From Mycobacterium paraffinicum (lineage in GTDB: Bacteria > Actinomycetota > Actinomycetes > Mycobacteriales > Mycobacteriaceae), in NCBI RefSeq assembly GCF_001907675.1, contig NZ_MPNT01000012.1, forward strand, positions 117,028 through 181,027: a stretch of 64,000 bases of DNA. The letters are read 5' to 3'. The translations under genes were made by a program, and so were the position numbers. Under the pieces are notes generated by a model. That model did no database searches. It had not been told where the DNA came from and worked only from the letters and a program-made list of their open reading frames with translations. How positions within the stretch are numbered: position 1 is the first letter of the stretch; each line of letters starts with the position of its first letter. Below are positions 26,184-34,357 of the stretch, one piece after another.

Positions 26184-27326
26184 ATGCGCCGCAACATCTT
26201 CGACGAGATCCACGACGAGTTCCGCGCCACCGCCAGGAGCTTCTTCGAACGCGAATGCGTGCCGAACGTCGAGAAATGGGAACGCGACGGCAAGGTGAGC
26301 CGCGAGGCCTGGCTGGCCGCGGGCGAACACGGATTGATCGGTTGGGAGTTCGACGAAAAGTACGGCGGACTCGGAGTCAAGGACTTCCGGTTCAACCAGA
26401 TCATCTCCGAGGAAATGTTCCTGACCGGCTCGGTCGGCATCGGCCTCGGCGTGCAGAACGACATCCTGGTGCCGTACCTCAATGATCTGACCACCGAGGA
26501 GCAGAAGGAACGCTGGCTGCCCAAGTTCGTCGCCGGCGAGTACATCGGTTCCATCGCGATGTCCGAACCCGCGGCCGGATCCGACCTGGCCGGCATCAAG
26601 ACCACCGCCCGCGACGAGGGCGACCACTGGGTGGTCAACGGCCAGAAGACATTCATCAGCAACGGGCTGCTGTCCAAGCTGGTGCTGACGGCTGTGAAGA
26701 CCGACCCTTCCGCCCGGCACAAGGGCATCAGCCTGCTGATGATCGAGGACGGGATGGAGGGTTTCACCCGTGGCCGCAAGCTCGACAAAATCGGCCAATA
26801 CTCCGCCGACACTGCCGAATTGTTCTTCGAGGATGTCAAGGTGCCCAAGGAGAACCTGGTGGGAGAGCTCAACCGCGGCTTCTATCATCTGGTCTCCAAC
26901 CTGCCCAGCGAGCGGGTCGGCGTGGCCTGCTACGCGCTGCCCGCCGCCCGCCGTGCGCTCGACCTGACCAAGGCCTACGCGTCGGAGCGCACCGCGTTCG
27001 GGCAGCCAATCGGCAAGTTTCAGGTCAATAGGCACTTCCTCGCCGAAATGCAGACCAAACTCGACGCCGCACAAACTTATCTCGATCAATGCGTGCTCTC
27101 GGTCAACGACGGCACATTGTCCGATCAAGATGCCGCAGGCTTGAAATGGTGGACCTCCGAAGTCCAGTGGGAGATCATCGACCGATGCCTGCAGCTGCAC
27201 GGCGGCTACGGCTATATCAACGAGTACGAAGTGGCCAGGCTCTGGCGGGACTCGCGGGTGCAGCGGCTCTATGCGGGCACCACCGAGATCATGAAGGACC
27301 TCATGGGACGGGCGATGGGGTATTAA
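26184..27326 (+). CDS. Acyl-CoA dehydrogenase, long-chain/isovaleryl-type
   Basis: The protein has 380 residues, 10 nt after the partner-subunit gene. Motifs: SIAMSEPAAGSDLAGIKTTA, VVNGQKTFISNG, and the end RLYAGTTEIMKDLMGRAMGY. The base Glu seems to be Glu243 in LPSERVGV, the position used by long-chain and isovaleryl-CoA dehydrogenases, rather than the medium-chain position. It is likely a homotetramer, separate from the heteromeric pair upstream. It ends the operon from 23964. Confidence 0.92.
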   Translation: MRRNIFDEIHDEFRATARSFFERECVPNVEKWERDGKVSREAWLAAGEHGLIGWEFDEKYGGLGVKDFRFNQIISEEMFLTGSVGIGLGVQNDILVPYLNDLTTEEQKERWLPKFVAGEYIGSIAMSEPAAGSDLAGIKTTARDEGDHWVVNGQKTFISNGLLSKLVLTAVKTDPSARHKGISLLMIEDGMEGFTRGRKLDKIGQYSADTAELFFEDVKVPKENLVGELNRGFYHLVSNLPSERVGVACYALPAARRALDLTKAYASERTAFGQPIGKFQVNRHFLAEMQTKLDAAQTYLDQCVLSVNDGTLSDQDAAGLKWWTSEVQWEIIDRCLQLHGGYGYINEYEVARLWRDSRVQRLYAGTTEIMKDLMGRAMGY

Positions 27327-27358
27327 GGGTGACGTTGCTAACTGAAGGTCGCCAATTC

Positions 27359-27371
27359 CCGGTTCAACCGG
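27359..27371. promoter_or_regulatory. Perfect 13-bp palindrome (CCGGTT-C-AACCGG)
   Basis: It lies 33 nt after the FadE stop and 65 nt before the GntR start. It could be a small terminator stem or a regulator site; there is no T-run after it. Confidence 0.35.
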
Positions 27372-27380
27372 CTAGTTCGG

Positions 27381-27400
27381 CTAACCTGCTAAATGGTTAG
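27381..27400. promoter_or_regulatory. CTAACC-N8-GGTTAG dyad with cluster motif, site G
   Basis: A perfect 6-bp inverted repeat 36 nt before the GntR start. The spacer and right arm include TAAATGGTTAG (27390-27400), a weaker version of the TAAATAGTTATC motif. It is a candidate autoregulatory operator of the GntR protein. Confidence 0.45.
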
Positions 27401-27404
27401 TTGA

Positions 27405-27420
27405 TTCGCATATTCGCATA
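27405..27420 (+). repeat. Tandem 8-bp repeat (TTCGCATA) x2
   Basis: Two exact copies, directly between the dyad at 27381-27400 and the GntR ribosome site. It may be part of a promoter or a chance duplication. Confidence 0.5.
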
Positions 27421-27435
27421 GCGGCGGAGGTTGCA

Positions 27436-28176
27436 ATGGAGGTCACCAGTCTTCGAGAACCGAAGATGGCCGATCGGGTGGCCGCGGTGCTGCGGCGGAT
27501 GTTCATCCGCGGCGAGATCACCGAAGGCACCATGTTGCCGCCGGAATCGGAGCTGATGGAGCGTTTCGGCGTGTCCCGGCCAACACTGCGGGAAGCGTTC
27601 CGCGTGCTCGAATCGGAGTCGCTGATTCAGGTTCAGCGTGGGGTACGCGGCGGGGCCCGCGTCACCCGCCCACGGCGCGAAACACTCGCCCGCTACGCCG
27701 GCTTGATCCTCGAATACGAAGGCGTCACGGTGAAGGACGTCTACGACGCACGAGTGACGCTCGAGGTTCCGATGGTCGAGCAGTTGGCCAAGGACCGCAA
27801 TCCCAAGGTGATCGCCGAACTCGAGCAGATCGTCGAACGCGAATCGCAGCTGAATCCCGGCAGCGAAGCCGTCGATCAGCTCACCGACTTCCACGCCGCA
27901 ATCGCGCGGCTGTCGGGCAATAGCACCCTGCAAATCGTCAGCGACATGCTGCATCACATCATCGAGAAGGCCAACCGGTCGCTGCAGCCCACCAAGGGCA
28001 CGCGCGCCGAGCAGGCGGTCCGCCGCTCGGCGAAGACCCACCGGATGGTCCTGGACATGATCAAGGACGGCGACGCCGACAAAGCCGGCGAGCTTTGGAA
28101 GCGCCATCTGCAGAAGGCAGAGGAGTTCGTCCTGACCGGGGCCGAATTGTCCACTGTAGTAGACCTTCTCGAATGA
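27436..28176 (+). CDS. GntR-family regulator, FadR (FCD) subfamily
   Basis: The protein has 246 residues from ATG 27436 with a CGGAGG ribosome site. The winged helix is clear: MLPPESELMERFGVSRPTLREAFRVLESESL, residues about 38-70. The C-terminal all-helical FCD domain has DFHAAIARLSGN and later a THRMVLDMI segment with the His and Asp residues that bind metal in this subfamily. It probably senses an acyl-CoA or organic acid. It is cotranscribed with a thioesterase gene and is the best candidate for the regulator of the cluster motif. Confidence 0.93.
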   Translation: MEVTSLREPKMADRVAAVLRRMFIRGEITEGTMLPPESELMERFGVSRPTLREAFRVLESESLIQVQRGVRGGARVTRPRRETLARYAGLILEYEGVTVKDVYDARVTLEVPMVEQLAKDRNPKVIAELEQIVERESQLNPGSEAVDQLTDFHAAIARLSGNSTLQIVSDMLHHIIEKANRSLQPTKGTRAEQAVRRSAKTHRMVLDMIKDGDADKAGELWKRHLQKAEEFVLTGAELSTVVDLLE

Positions 28177-28997
28177 CCGGTGTCGACGAACAGGTAAACC
28201 AGCACGATCTCGAGACACCCGACTCGATACAGGTCCGGTTCGGTATCGAATACGTCGAATCACACCCGGCCAAGGCCACCGCCGTGCTGTCGATGCCGAT
28301 GCACCGATTCCGCAATCCGTACACCGGCGCTCCCACTGTGGGCCCCTTGGCGATCCTCGTCGACGCCGCTGCCGGGATCGTCAACCATTACCGCAGACGG
28401 CCGGGCCAGTGGACGGTGTCAAGCGAGCTGTCGATGGACCTCAGCCCCGACGTCGGTGACCTCGACGGCACGGTGCTGGCCAGCGCGCACTCGCCGGGTC
28501 CACTGGGTGCCACGTCGCTGGGAATCTGCACGCTCACCTATCGCGGATCCGTGATCGGCACCGGCACGGTGCGGTCGTTCTTCATCGACGCGGATGACGT
28601 TGTCCCCCAGTATCGTTCGGAGACGCTACGGCGGTCGGCCGACACCACGTTCGCCGACCTGATGGCGGTGCACGTTGCGGACAATGGTCCGACGGCGGTG
28701 CTGGCGCAGCGGGTCGACCACAACCTGAACAACGACATCGACATCGTGCACGGCGGCGTGGCAGCGGCCGGCCTGGAGCTGGCGGCGTCTGCGGCGATGA
28801 ACCGGGACAAGACCGAGGATCTGCTGCAGACCGGGTCGTTACGGGTGAACTTCCTGCGCCCCTTCTTCGCCGGCGGCGAATCCCGCTACGAGGGCACGCC
28901 GCTGCGCGTGGGCCGCAACACCGGCGTGGCCGATGCGCAAGCCATCGGCGACGACGGCAAGGTGGCGATCACCGCGCGAGCGACCGCCTACCGCTGA
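28173..28997 (+). CDS. Tandem hotdog-fold thioesterase (PaaI-like)
   Basis: ATG 28173 overlaps the GntR stop (ATGA) and gives 274 residues. Two hotdog repeats are inferred: the first with PTVGPLAILVDAAAGIVNHY (about residues 52-75), the second with DIVHGGVAAAGLELAASAAM (about 190-210), the usual HGG signature of PaaI-type thioesterases. It would hydrolyse acyl-CoA, perhaps to release CoA when intermediates build up. Linked to the regulator and thus probably part of its response. Confidence 0.8.
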   Translation: MTGVDEQVNQHDLETPDSIQVRFGIEYVESHPAKATAVLSMPMHRFRNPYTGAPTVGPLAILVDAAAGIVNHYRRRPGQWTVSSELSMDLSPDVGDLDGTVLASAHSPGPLGATSLGICTLTYRGSVIGTGTVRSFFIDADDVVPQYRSETLRRSADTTFADLMAVHVADNGPTAVLAQRVDHNLNNDIDIVHGGVAAAGLELAASAAMNRDKTEDLLQTGSLRVNFLRPFFAGGESRYEGTPLRVGRNTGVADAQAIGDDGKVAITARATAYR

Positions 28998-29023
28998 CTG
29001 ATTGCCGCGCCGGCCCCTGGAAG

Positions 29024-29833
29024 CTACTTCTTCGAGCGCGCCCGGAACGCGGCCACCCGCTCCTTGAACTCCGGGGTCGAGAACGACGTGTATTCCTCGG
29101 CCAGCGCGTACTCCAGCACGCCGAGCGCGGCCCGCGACAGGTGCATGTTCATCGCAACCTTGCTGGCGCGCAGTGCTTGAGGCGGCAGACCGGCGAGTCG
29201 CTCCCCGATCTCGAGCGCCTCGTCGAGCACGGTGTCATCGGTGGCCACCTTGGTGACAAGGTTCAGCTTGTCTGCGATCGCCGGGGTGATCCGATCCCCT
29301 AGCAGCACATACTCTTTGGCCTTCATCAGGCCGATCAGCAGCGGCAGCATCGCCGCGCCACCGTCCCCGGCCACCAACCCGACCGCGACGTGCGGATCGG
29401 CTAGATAGCTGCTCTCCCCCATCACGAGGAAGTCACTCAGCAACGCGATCGAGCAGCCGAGCCCGACAGCCGGGCCGTTGACCGCCGACACCAGCGGCTT
29501 GGGGAAGTTGATCACCTCCAGGAACACCGTGCGGGCCTCGGTGATCTGGAACTGGCGCGCCACCGCGTCATCAATCAGGCGTCCGAACATCACCATGTCG
29601 CCGCCGGCCGAGAACGCCTTGCCGACACCGGTCGTCACCACCGCCCGTACGTCGTCGTCGGCAGTGAGCACCCGCCAGATCGTGGCGAACGCGTGGTGGA
29701 CCTGTTCGTTGACGGCGTTGAACGCCTCGGGCCGGTTGATGCTCACGACGTGGACGTTGCCGCGCTTCTCCACCAGCAGCCACGGCGCAAACTCTTCGTA
29801 GCCGGGCAGCGTGGCGATCTCGGATGTGGTCAT
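29024..29833 (-). CDS. Enoyl-CoA hydratase/isomerase family protein (crotonase fold)
   Basis: The protein has 269 residues from ATG 29833. The oxyanion-hole loops AFSAGGDM and NGPAVGLGCSIALLSD are present, and MKAKEYVLLGDRITPAIA is typical. The first catalytic Glu of classical hydratases is Ser here (GLGCS) and the second lies in GLVAGDGGA, where an Asp is found, so reaction type is uncertain: hydratase, isomerase or a C-C lyase. It is the last gene of the operon HMGCS-like / thiolase / crotonase on the minus strand, 12 nt after the thiolase stop. Confidence 0.87.
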   Translation of the reverse strand: MTTSEIATLPGYEEFAPWLLVEKRGNVHVVSINRPEAFNAVNEQVHHAFATIWRVLTADDDVRAVVTTGVGKAFSAGGDMVMFGRLIDDAVARQFQITEARTVFLEVINFPKPLVSAVNGPAVGLGCSIALLSDFLVMGESSYLADPHVAVGLVAGDGGAAMLPLLIGLMKAKEYVLLGDRITPAIADKLNLVTKVATDDTVLDEALEIGERLAGLPPQALRASKVAMNMHLSRAALGVLEYALAEEYTSFSTPEFKERVAAFRARSKK

Positions 29834-29845
29834 GTGATGGTCCCG

Positions 29846-31006
29846 TCAGTTCTTCTCGTTGGAAAGGACAGTGACCGCGGAAACCGCGGTCGGCCCGCCG
29901 ATGTTGTGGGCCAACGCGATTCGCGCACCGTCGACTTGATTCTCGGCTTCACCGCGAAGCTGGTTGAACAGTTCGTAGCACTGCGCCACGCCGGTAGCTC
30001 CCGGCGGGTGCCCTTTCGCCTTCAACCCGCCGCTCGGGTTGATCGGAATCGAACCGCCCACATAGTGTTCGCGGCCTTCCACCAATTTGTAGGCCTCGAA
30101 ACGGTGTGCGAACCCCAGATCTTCGTAGCTGATCAGCTCGACGCCGGTGAAGCAGTCATGCACCTCGGCGACGTCTATGTCGCGCGGCGTCACCCCGGCC
30201 ATCGCCATCGCGGCCTTGGCGGCACGCACCGTCGGCGGAAACGTCGTCATGTCCGTCTTGTGCTGGTGCATCACCCGGTCCATACCCAGCCCCACGCCGC
30301 GAACCCACACGGGACGGTCGGTGTAGCGGTCGACGACGTCCTCGGCAGCCAAGATCACCGCGGCCGCGCCGTCGCTCTGCGGGGTGCAGTCGTAGAGCCC
30401 GAAGGGTTCGACCACGATCGGCGCGGCCAGCGCCTGCTCGACGGTGATCTCATAGCGCAGTTGAGCTTTCGGGTTGTTCACCGCGTGGAAGTGGTTCTTC
30501 ACCGCCACCATCGCCATGTGCTCCTTGGTCGCCGGCGACTCGTGCAGATATCGCATCACGTGCAGCGCGAAATTGGCGGGCGCAACCAGCCCCAGCGGGT
30601 AGTCCCATGCGTTGTCGCGGGTCATCGCCGCCCAGTCCCAGAACGTGGTGTTCGAGGAGGTCTCGCGGACCTTGTCGGCCCCGACCACGAGCACCACGTC
30701 GTAGAGGCCGGAGGCGATCGCCAGCGTTCCGTTGCGGATCGCGTCATTGCCCGTCGCACAGGCGTTTTCGACGCGGGTAACCGGAATGTCGGTGAGGTCG
30801 AGGGTGTCGGCCAGAATGCCGGACGGGAACCCGTCGGTGGTCGACAGCTCGCCGAACCACGCGGCTTCGATCTCAGCCTTCTCGATGCCCTTGTCGACCT
30901 TGGCGACCGCTTCGGCATACGCCATCGGAATCAGGTCCTTGACGCCGAGCTCGAAGTGTTCGGCGAAGGGCGTCATCCCCGCGCCGACGATGGCAACATT
31001 TCTCAT
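29846..31006 (-). CDS. SCP2-type thiolase (acetyl-CoA acetyltransferase)
   Basis: The protein has 386 residues; ATG 31006 overlaps the stop of the HMGCS-like gene by 4 bp. It keeps the catalytic set of SCP2 thiolases: ENACATGN with Cys83, GLKAKGHPPGATG with His333, and HNIGGPTAV near the C-terminus. It should thus be an active thiolase, unlike the two other SCP2-type proteins in the window. It lies next to an OB-fold-containing partner (31003-32223), a pairing seen for SCP2-type thiolases. Confidence 0.9.
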   Translation of the reverse strand: MRNVAIVGAGMTPFAEHFELGVKDLIPMAYAEAVAKVDKGIEKAEIEAAWFGELSTTDGFPSGILADTLDLTDIPVTRVENACATGNDAIRNGTLAIASGLYDVVLVVGADKVRETSSNTTFWDWAAMTRDNAWDYPLGLVAPANFALHVMRYLHESPATKEHMAMVAVKNHFHAVNNPKAQLRYEITVEQALAAPIVVEPFGLYDCTPQSDGAAAVILAAEDVVDRYTDRPVWVRGVGLGMDRVMHQHKTDMTTFPPTVRAAKAAMAMAGVTPRDIDVAEVHDCFTGVELISYEDLGFAHRFEAYKLVEGREHYVGGSIPINPSGGLKAKGHPPGATGVAQCYELFNQLRGEAENQVDGARIALAHNIGGPTAVSAVTVLSNEKN

Positions 31007-32223
31007 GCAACGGTTCCTTCCAGCGTGCGGCCCGGCCAGAATGCGTAACCGTAGTCGGGGATGCCGGCCCGAATAGCGATCCTGCGCAACACCACCGAGC
31101 CAGGCTGTCCGATCCTCGCGTCACCGGCGGGTATACCGGTGACCTTCAGCAGCACCCGCACCGGGCTGCCGTCGAGCTGAACGACGGCCAGTGAGTAGGG
31201 GCTGGGCAGGTCGGGCACCGGGATCCGCACCGTGGTGTGGGTGTAGACGGTGCCGGTCCGCGGCAGCGGCTCGAGCCGGTATTCCGTGGCCAGTCGCCCG
31301 GCGTTGTTCACCCTTAGCCGCGGCGGGAACTGCGGCGCGGCATCGATTCCTGGGCTCTCGTCGAAAACCGCTGCCTCCCATCGGATCTTAGGCTCGAACG
31401 CGCGCGCATATGCGGGCATCGAGATCGGTATGCCGACGCCGTCGGCGACGCGCATCTTGGGTAATTCCCGCGTCGAAAATTCGTCGCGGGAGATCCGGGG
31501 CGTCGCACCCTCGAACGCGAGGTCGGCGGCGCTGATGCTGGACTGCTCGACCGCGAGCAACAAGCCCTGCGTGCCCGCCTCGATCGCGTCGGCGAGCAGC
31601 CGGATGATCGCCGCCGCGGAGACACTGGGGTCGGCGACGGCCCGCGATGTGTCGAAGTCGCTCGCGATTTGCGCCAGCGGCACGCCTGCCACGGCGGCCA
31701 GCGCCGGGCTTCCGGTCAGGCCGAGTCGGGTCAGGGTGGAGCGCACCCCCACCTCGCGTTGCAGCCGGGGGTCGACGTAGGCATGGCGCGCGCCGTCCTC
31801 CCCTCGGGCCGTCAGCGGCAGGCTCCGCGTCTGGCGCGCCGCCGGGGTCAACGTGACGCCGCCGTCGCCCGTGAGCACCGCGCCGGCCCCCGCGGCAAGA
31901 TCGTTGTCGTCGGCGGCGATCACCAAGGTGCCTTCGCCGGCGCTGCAGATTTGGTCCAACACGGCGGGCGCACCGCCAAGGACCTCGGCGACGGGGGTGT
32001 CGGCCGGCAGGGACAACGCGGCCAACAGCACCGCGCCGTTGCCGCCCTCCAGCAGCGGAAAGTCACGTGACACCAACGCCACGCGTTGCGCCGTGGCCTC
32101 GGGATCGGCGGCGCGACCGGCGGCGACGGCCATGGTCAGCGCGTCCTCGTCGGGTCCCTTGACCCGCCGGTCGCGCACCGTCCATGGCGGTAGGTAGGTG
32201 CCGATCGAAAAGACCCGAGTCAT
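31003..32223 (-). CDS. HMG-CoA-synthase-like / OB-fold (DUF35-like) fusion protein
   Basis: ATG 32223 preceded by GGGGAT is favoured over a start 15 codons upstream; 406 residues. The N-terminal part (about 1-270; starts VFSIGTYLPPW) resembles hydroxymethylglutaryl-CoA synthase/thiolase-fold proteins but has lost recognisable catalytic loops. The C-terminal part (about 290-400) is an OB-fold of DUF35 type (VYTHTTVRIPVPDLPSPYSLAVV, then DARIGQPGSVVLRRI). Zinc-ribbon cysteines are missing between the two. It probably acts with the thiolase encoded directly after it. The enzymatic role is unknown. Confidence 0.78.
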   Translation of the reverse strand: MTRVFSIGTYLPPWTVRDRRVKGPDEDALTMAVAAGRAADPEATAQRVALVSRDFPLLEGGNGAVLLAALSLPADTPVAEVLGGAPAVLDQICSAGEGTLVIAADDNDLAAGAGAVLTGDGGVTLTPAARQTRSLPLTARGEDGARHAYVDPRLQREVGVRSTLTRLGLTGSPALAAVAGVPLAQIASDFDTSRAVADPSVSAAAIIRLLADAIEAGTQGLLLAVEQSSISAADLAFEGATPRISRDEFSTRELPKMRVADGVGIPISMPAYARAFEPKIRWEAAVFDESPGIDAAPQFPPRLRVNNAGRLATEYRLEPLPRTGTVYTHTTVRIPVPDLPSPYSLAVVQLDGSPVRVLLKVTGIPAGDARIGQPGSVVLRRIAIRAGIPDYGYAFWPGRTLEGTVA

Positions 32224-32272
32224 AGATCCCCGCTTTTGTGGATGAGCGCGCATTTCATCGCGCAACAAACTA

Positions 32273-32288
32273 GCTATATAGTTATAGC
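32273..32288. promoter_or_regulatory. Cluster motif, site D (GCTATA-TAGT-TATAGC dyad)
   Basis: This copy of the motif is a perfect 6-4-6 inverted repeat, the most symmetrical of all, which suggests a dimeric binding protein. It is midway between the HMGCS-like (50 nt) and SDR (45 nt) starts. Confidence 0.6.
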
Positions 32289-32332
32289 ATTCAACCTCAC
32301 AGCCTAGCGACGGACGGAAGGGTCAACGAACC

Positions 32333-33196
32333 GTGGGCAATCCCCATCCTCGCAGTCTGAGGGATCGCGTCGTGCTGGTAACCGGTGCCAGCCGCGGCAT
32401 CGGCGCCGCCATCGCCGAGCGTATCGCCGAAGACGGTGCCGCCGTGGCATTGCTGGCCAAAACTGAGACACCGAATCCCAAGATCGCGGGCACCCTTGCC
32501 GAGACCGCCCACGCCGTGCGCCGCGCGGGCGGCCGTGCCCTACCGCTGACCTGCGACGTGCGCGACGCGGGCGCGGTCGCTTCAGCCGTCGCGGCGGTCG
32601 CCGACGCGTTCGGTGGCATCGACGTCGTCGTCAACAACGCCGGGGCCCTGGATCTGCGGCCGACCGCGCAACTCCCGCCGAAGAACCTGCGGCGTCTGCT
32701 TGAAGTCAATGTGGAGGGGCCGTTCGCGGTTGTGCAGGCTGCACTTCCGCATCTGCGCCGGTCTGCCAACGCACATGTGGTCAACGTCTCTCCCCCACTG
32801 AACATGGACCCCGGCTGGGTCGGCGCCCACGTCGGGCACACCGTGGGCAAGTACGCCGAGAGCCTGCTTACCTTGGGTTGGGCCGAGGAGTTCGCCTCGG
32901 TGCCGATCGCGGTGAACTCGCTGTGGCCGGCCACCACGATCGCCAGCACGGGGATGATGGTCGCGTTGGGGGAGGTAGCGGTACGCGCGCAGGCCCGTAG
33001 CCCACAGATCATGGCTGAGGCGCTCCACGCGCTGGTCACCCGCCCCGCCGCCACGTGCAGCGGCCACTTCTACACCGACGAAGAGATCCTGCGGGAAGAA
33101 GGCCGCGACGACCTGTCGGGCTACCTACTGGCCCCGAGCGAAGAGGACCTGAAGCCCAACTTCTACCTCCCGTCGGCCCCGGTGCCCACGGTTTAG
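32333..33196 (+). CDS. SDR-family protein, HSDL2-like, with Tyr-to-His active site
   Basis: GTG 32333 after GGAAGGG gives 287 residues. The Rossmann motif VTGASRGIG and NNAGAL are normal. The family-typical SPPLNM stretch and KYAESLLTLGWAEEF place it near HSDL2-type SDRs. The catalytic YxxxK reads HTVGK, with His169 in place of Tyr and Lys173 kept; this could abolish or change the reaction. It is the first gene of an operon with two FadE genes and another SDR. Confidence 0.82.
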   Translation: MGNPHPRSLRDRVVLVTGASRGIGAAIAERIAEDGAAVALLAKTETPNPKIAGTLAETAHAVRRAGGRALPLTCDVRDAGAVASAVAAVADAFGGIDVVVNNAGALDLRPTAQLPPKNLRRLLEVNVEGPFAVVQAALPHLRRSANAHVVNVSPPLNMDPGWVGAHVGHTVGKYAESLLTLGWAEEFASVPIAVNSLWPATTIASTGMMVALGEVAVRAQARSPQIMAEALHALVTRPAATCSGHFYTDEEILREEGRDDLSGYLLAPSEEDLKPNFYLPSAPVPTV

Positions 33197-33205
33197 GAAG
33201 CGGCT

Positions 33206-34357
33206 GTGGTGAATTCGTTCGACGCGTTGAGCGCCCGTGTGCCCGAGTTGGTCAAGCTGCGCTCCGCCGTGCGGGACTTCTTACAGTCCGACCGCGCTGA
33301 ATTCGGGTGGCAGCCCGGCGTCGACTCGTGGCTGGCCGGGTGGGACGAGGAGTTCTCAGCGCGGCTGGGCGCCGCCGGATTCGTCGGCCTGACCATCCCG
33401 AAGCAATACGGCGGCCACGGTCTCGGGCATTTGCACCGCTATGTGGTGACCGAGGAGCTGATCGCGGCGGGTGCGCCCGTGGCGGCGCACTGGACCGCCG
33501 ATCGCCAGGTCGCACCGGGCCTGTTGACCTACGGCAGTGAGGAGCAGCGCGAACGGTTGTTGCCCAAAATTGTTGCCGGCAAGCTCTATTCGTCAATCGG
33601 CATGAGCGAGCACGGCGCCGGGTCCGACCTTGCCGCCGTGCAAACCAAAGCCATCCGCGCCGACGGCGGCTGGTTACTCTCCGGCAGCAAGGTGTGGACC
33701 AGCGGCGCCCACCATGCGCATCAGGTCGTCGTGCTGGCCCGCACCAGCCCGCCGGATCCCGAACATCGCCACGCCGGTTTCAGCCAATTCCTGGTGCCGT
33801 GCGATGCCGAGGGCGTCCGCATCGAACCCATCATCTTGATGTCGGGCGCACATCACTTCAACGAGGTGCTGTTCGATCAGGTCTTCGTAGCCGATGCCGA
33901 CGTGCTCGGCGAGGTCGGCAACGGCTGGCACCAGGTCACGTCCGAGTTGTCGTTCGAACGCAGCGGGCCCGAGCGGATCCTATCCACCGGCCCTCTACTG
34001 TTCGCCGCCATCCGGGCACTCAATCGTGGGCCGATGCCCGATGACCGCACCGCGGCCGACATCGGCGACCTGATGGCGCGGTTGATCTCGCTGCGGCAGC
34101 TCTCGTTGTCGGTGGCCCGCACGCTCACCGACGGCGGCGATGCGGCGAATCAAGCCGCGCTGGTGAAGGACCTCGGCACCCGCTTCGAAGCCGAATCCGT
34201 GGGATTGATCGCCGATCTGCTCGAGGCAGTGCCACCGGATTCCGAGCTGGAGACGATGCTGAGCATCGCGTGGCTGCACAAGCCCATGTTCACCCTGCGC
34301 GGCGGTACCAACGAGGTGTTGCGCGGCGTGATCGCCCGCGGAATGGGGCTGCGATGA
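33206..34357 (+). CDS. Acyl-CoA dehydrogenase (FadE), catalytic-type subunit
   Basis: GTG 33206 with AGGAAG upstream gives 383 residues. Motifs: SSIGMSEHGAGSDLAAVQTKA, SGSKVWTSGAHHAH and the C-terminal TLRGGTNEVLRGVIARGMGL. It overlaps by 4 bp a second, degenerate FadE gene, as in the pair at 24-26 kb. A heteromeric dehydrogenase acting on a steroid-like or branched CoA ester is inferred. Confidence 0.9.
   Translation: MVNSFDALSARVPELVKLRSAVRDFLQSDRAEFGWQPGVDSWLAGWDEEFSARLGAAGFVGLTIPKQYGGHGLGHLHRYVVTEELIAAGAPVAAHWTADRQVAPGLLTYGSEEQRERLLPKIVAGKLYSSIGMSEHGAGSDLAAVQTKAIRADGGWLLSGSKVWTSGAHHAHQVVVLARTSPPDPEHRHAGFSQFLVPCDAEGVRIEPIILMSGAHHFNEVLFDQVFVADADVLGEVGNGWHQVTSELSFERSGPERILSTGPLLFAAIRALNRGPMPDDRTAADIGDLMARLISLRQLSLSVARTLTDGGDAANQAALVKDLGTRFEAESVGLIADLLEAVPPDSELETMLSIAWLHKPMFTLRGGTNEVLRGVIARGMGLR

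Noticed and set aside
27359..27371. Rho-independent terminator after the FadE operon
   Set aside because: Short stem with a 1-base loop and no T-run; listed only as a palindrome.
29693..31048. 451-codon open frame on the plus strand
   Set aside because: Antisense shadow of the crotonase and thiolase genes.
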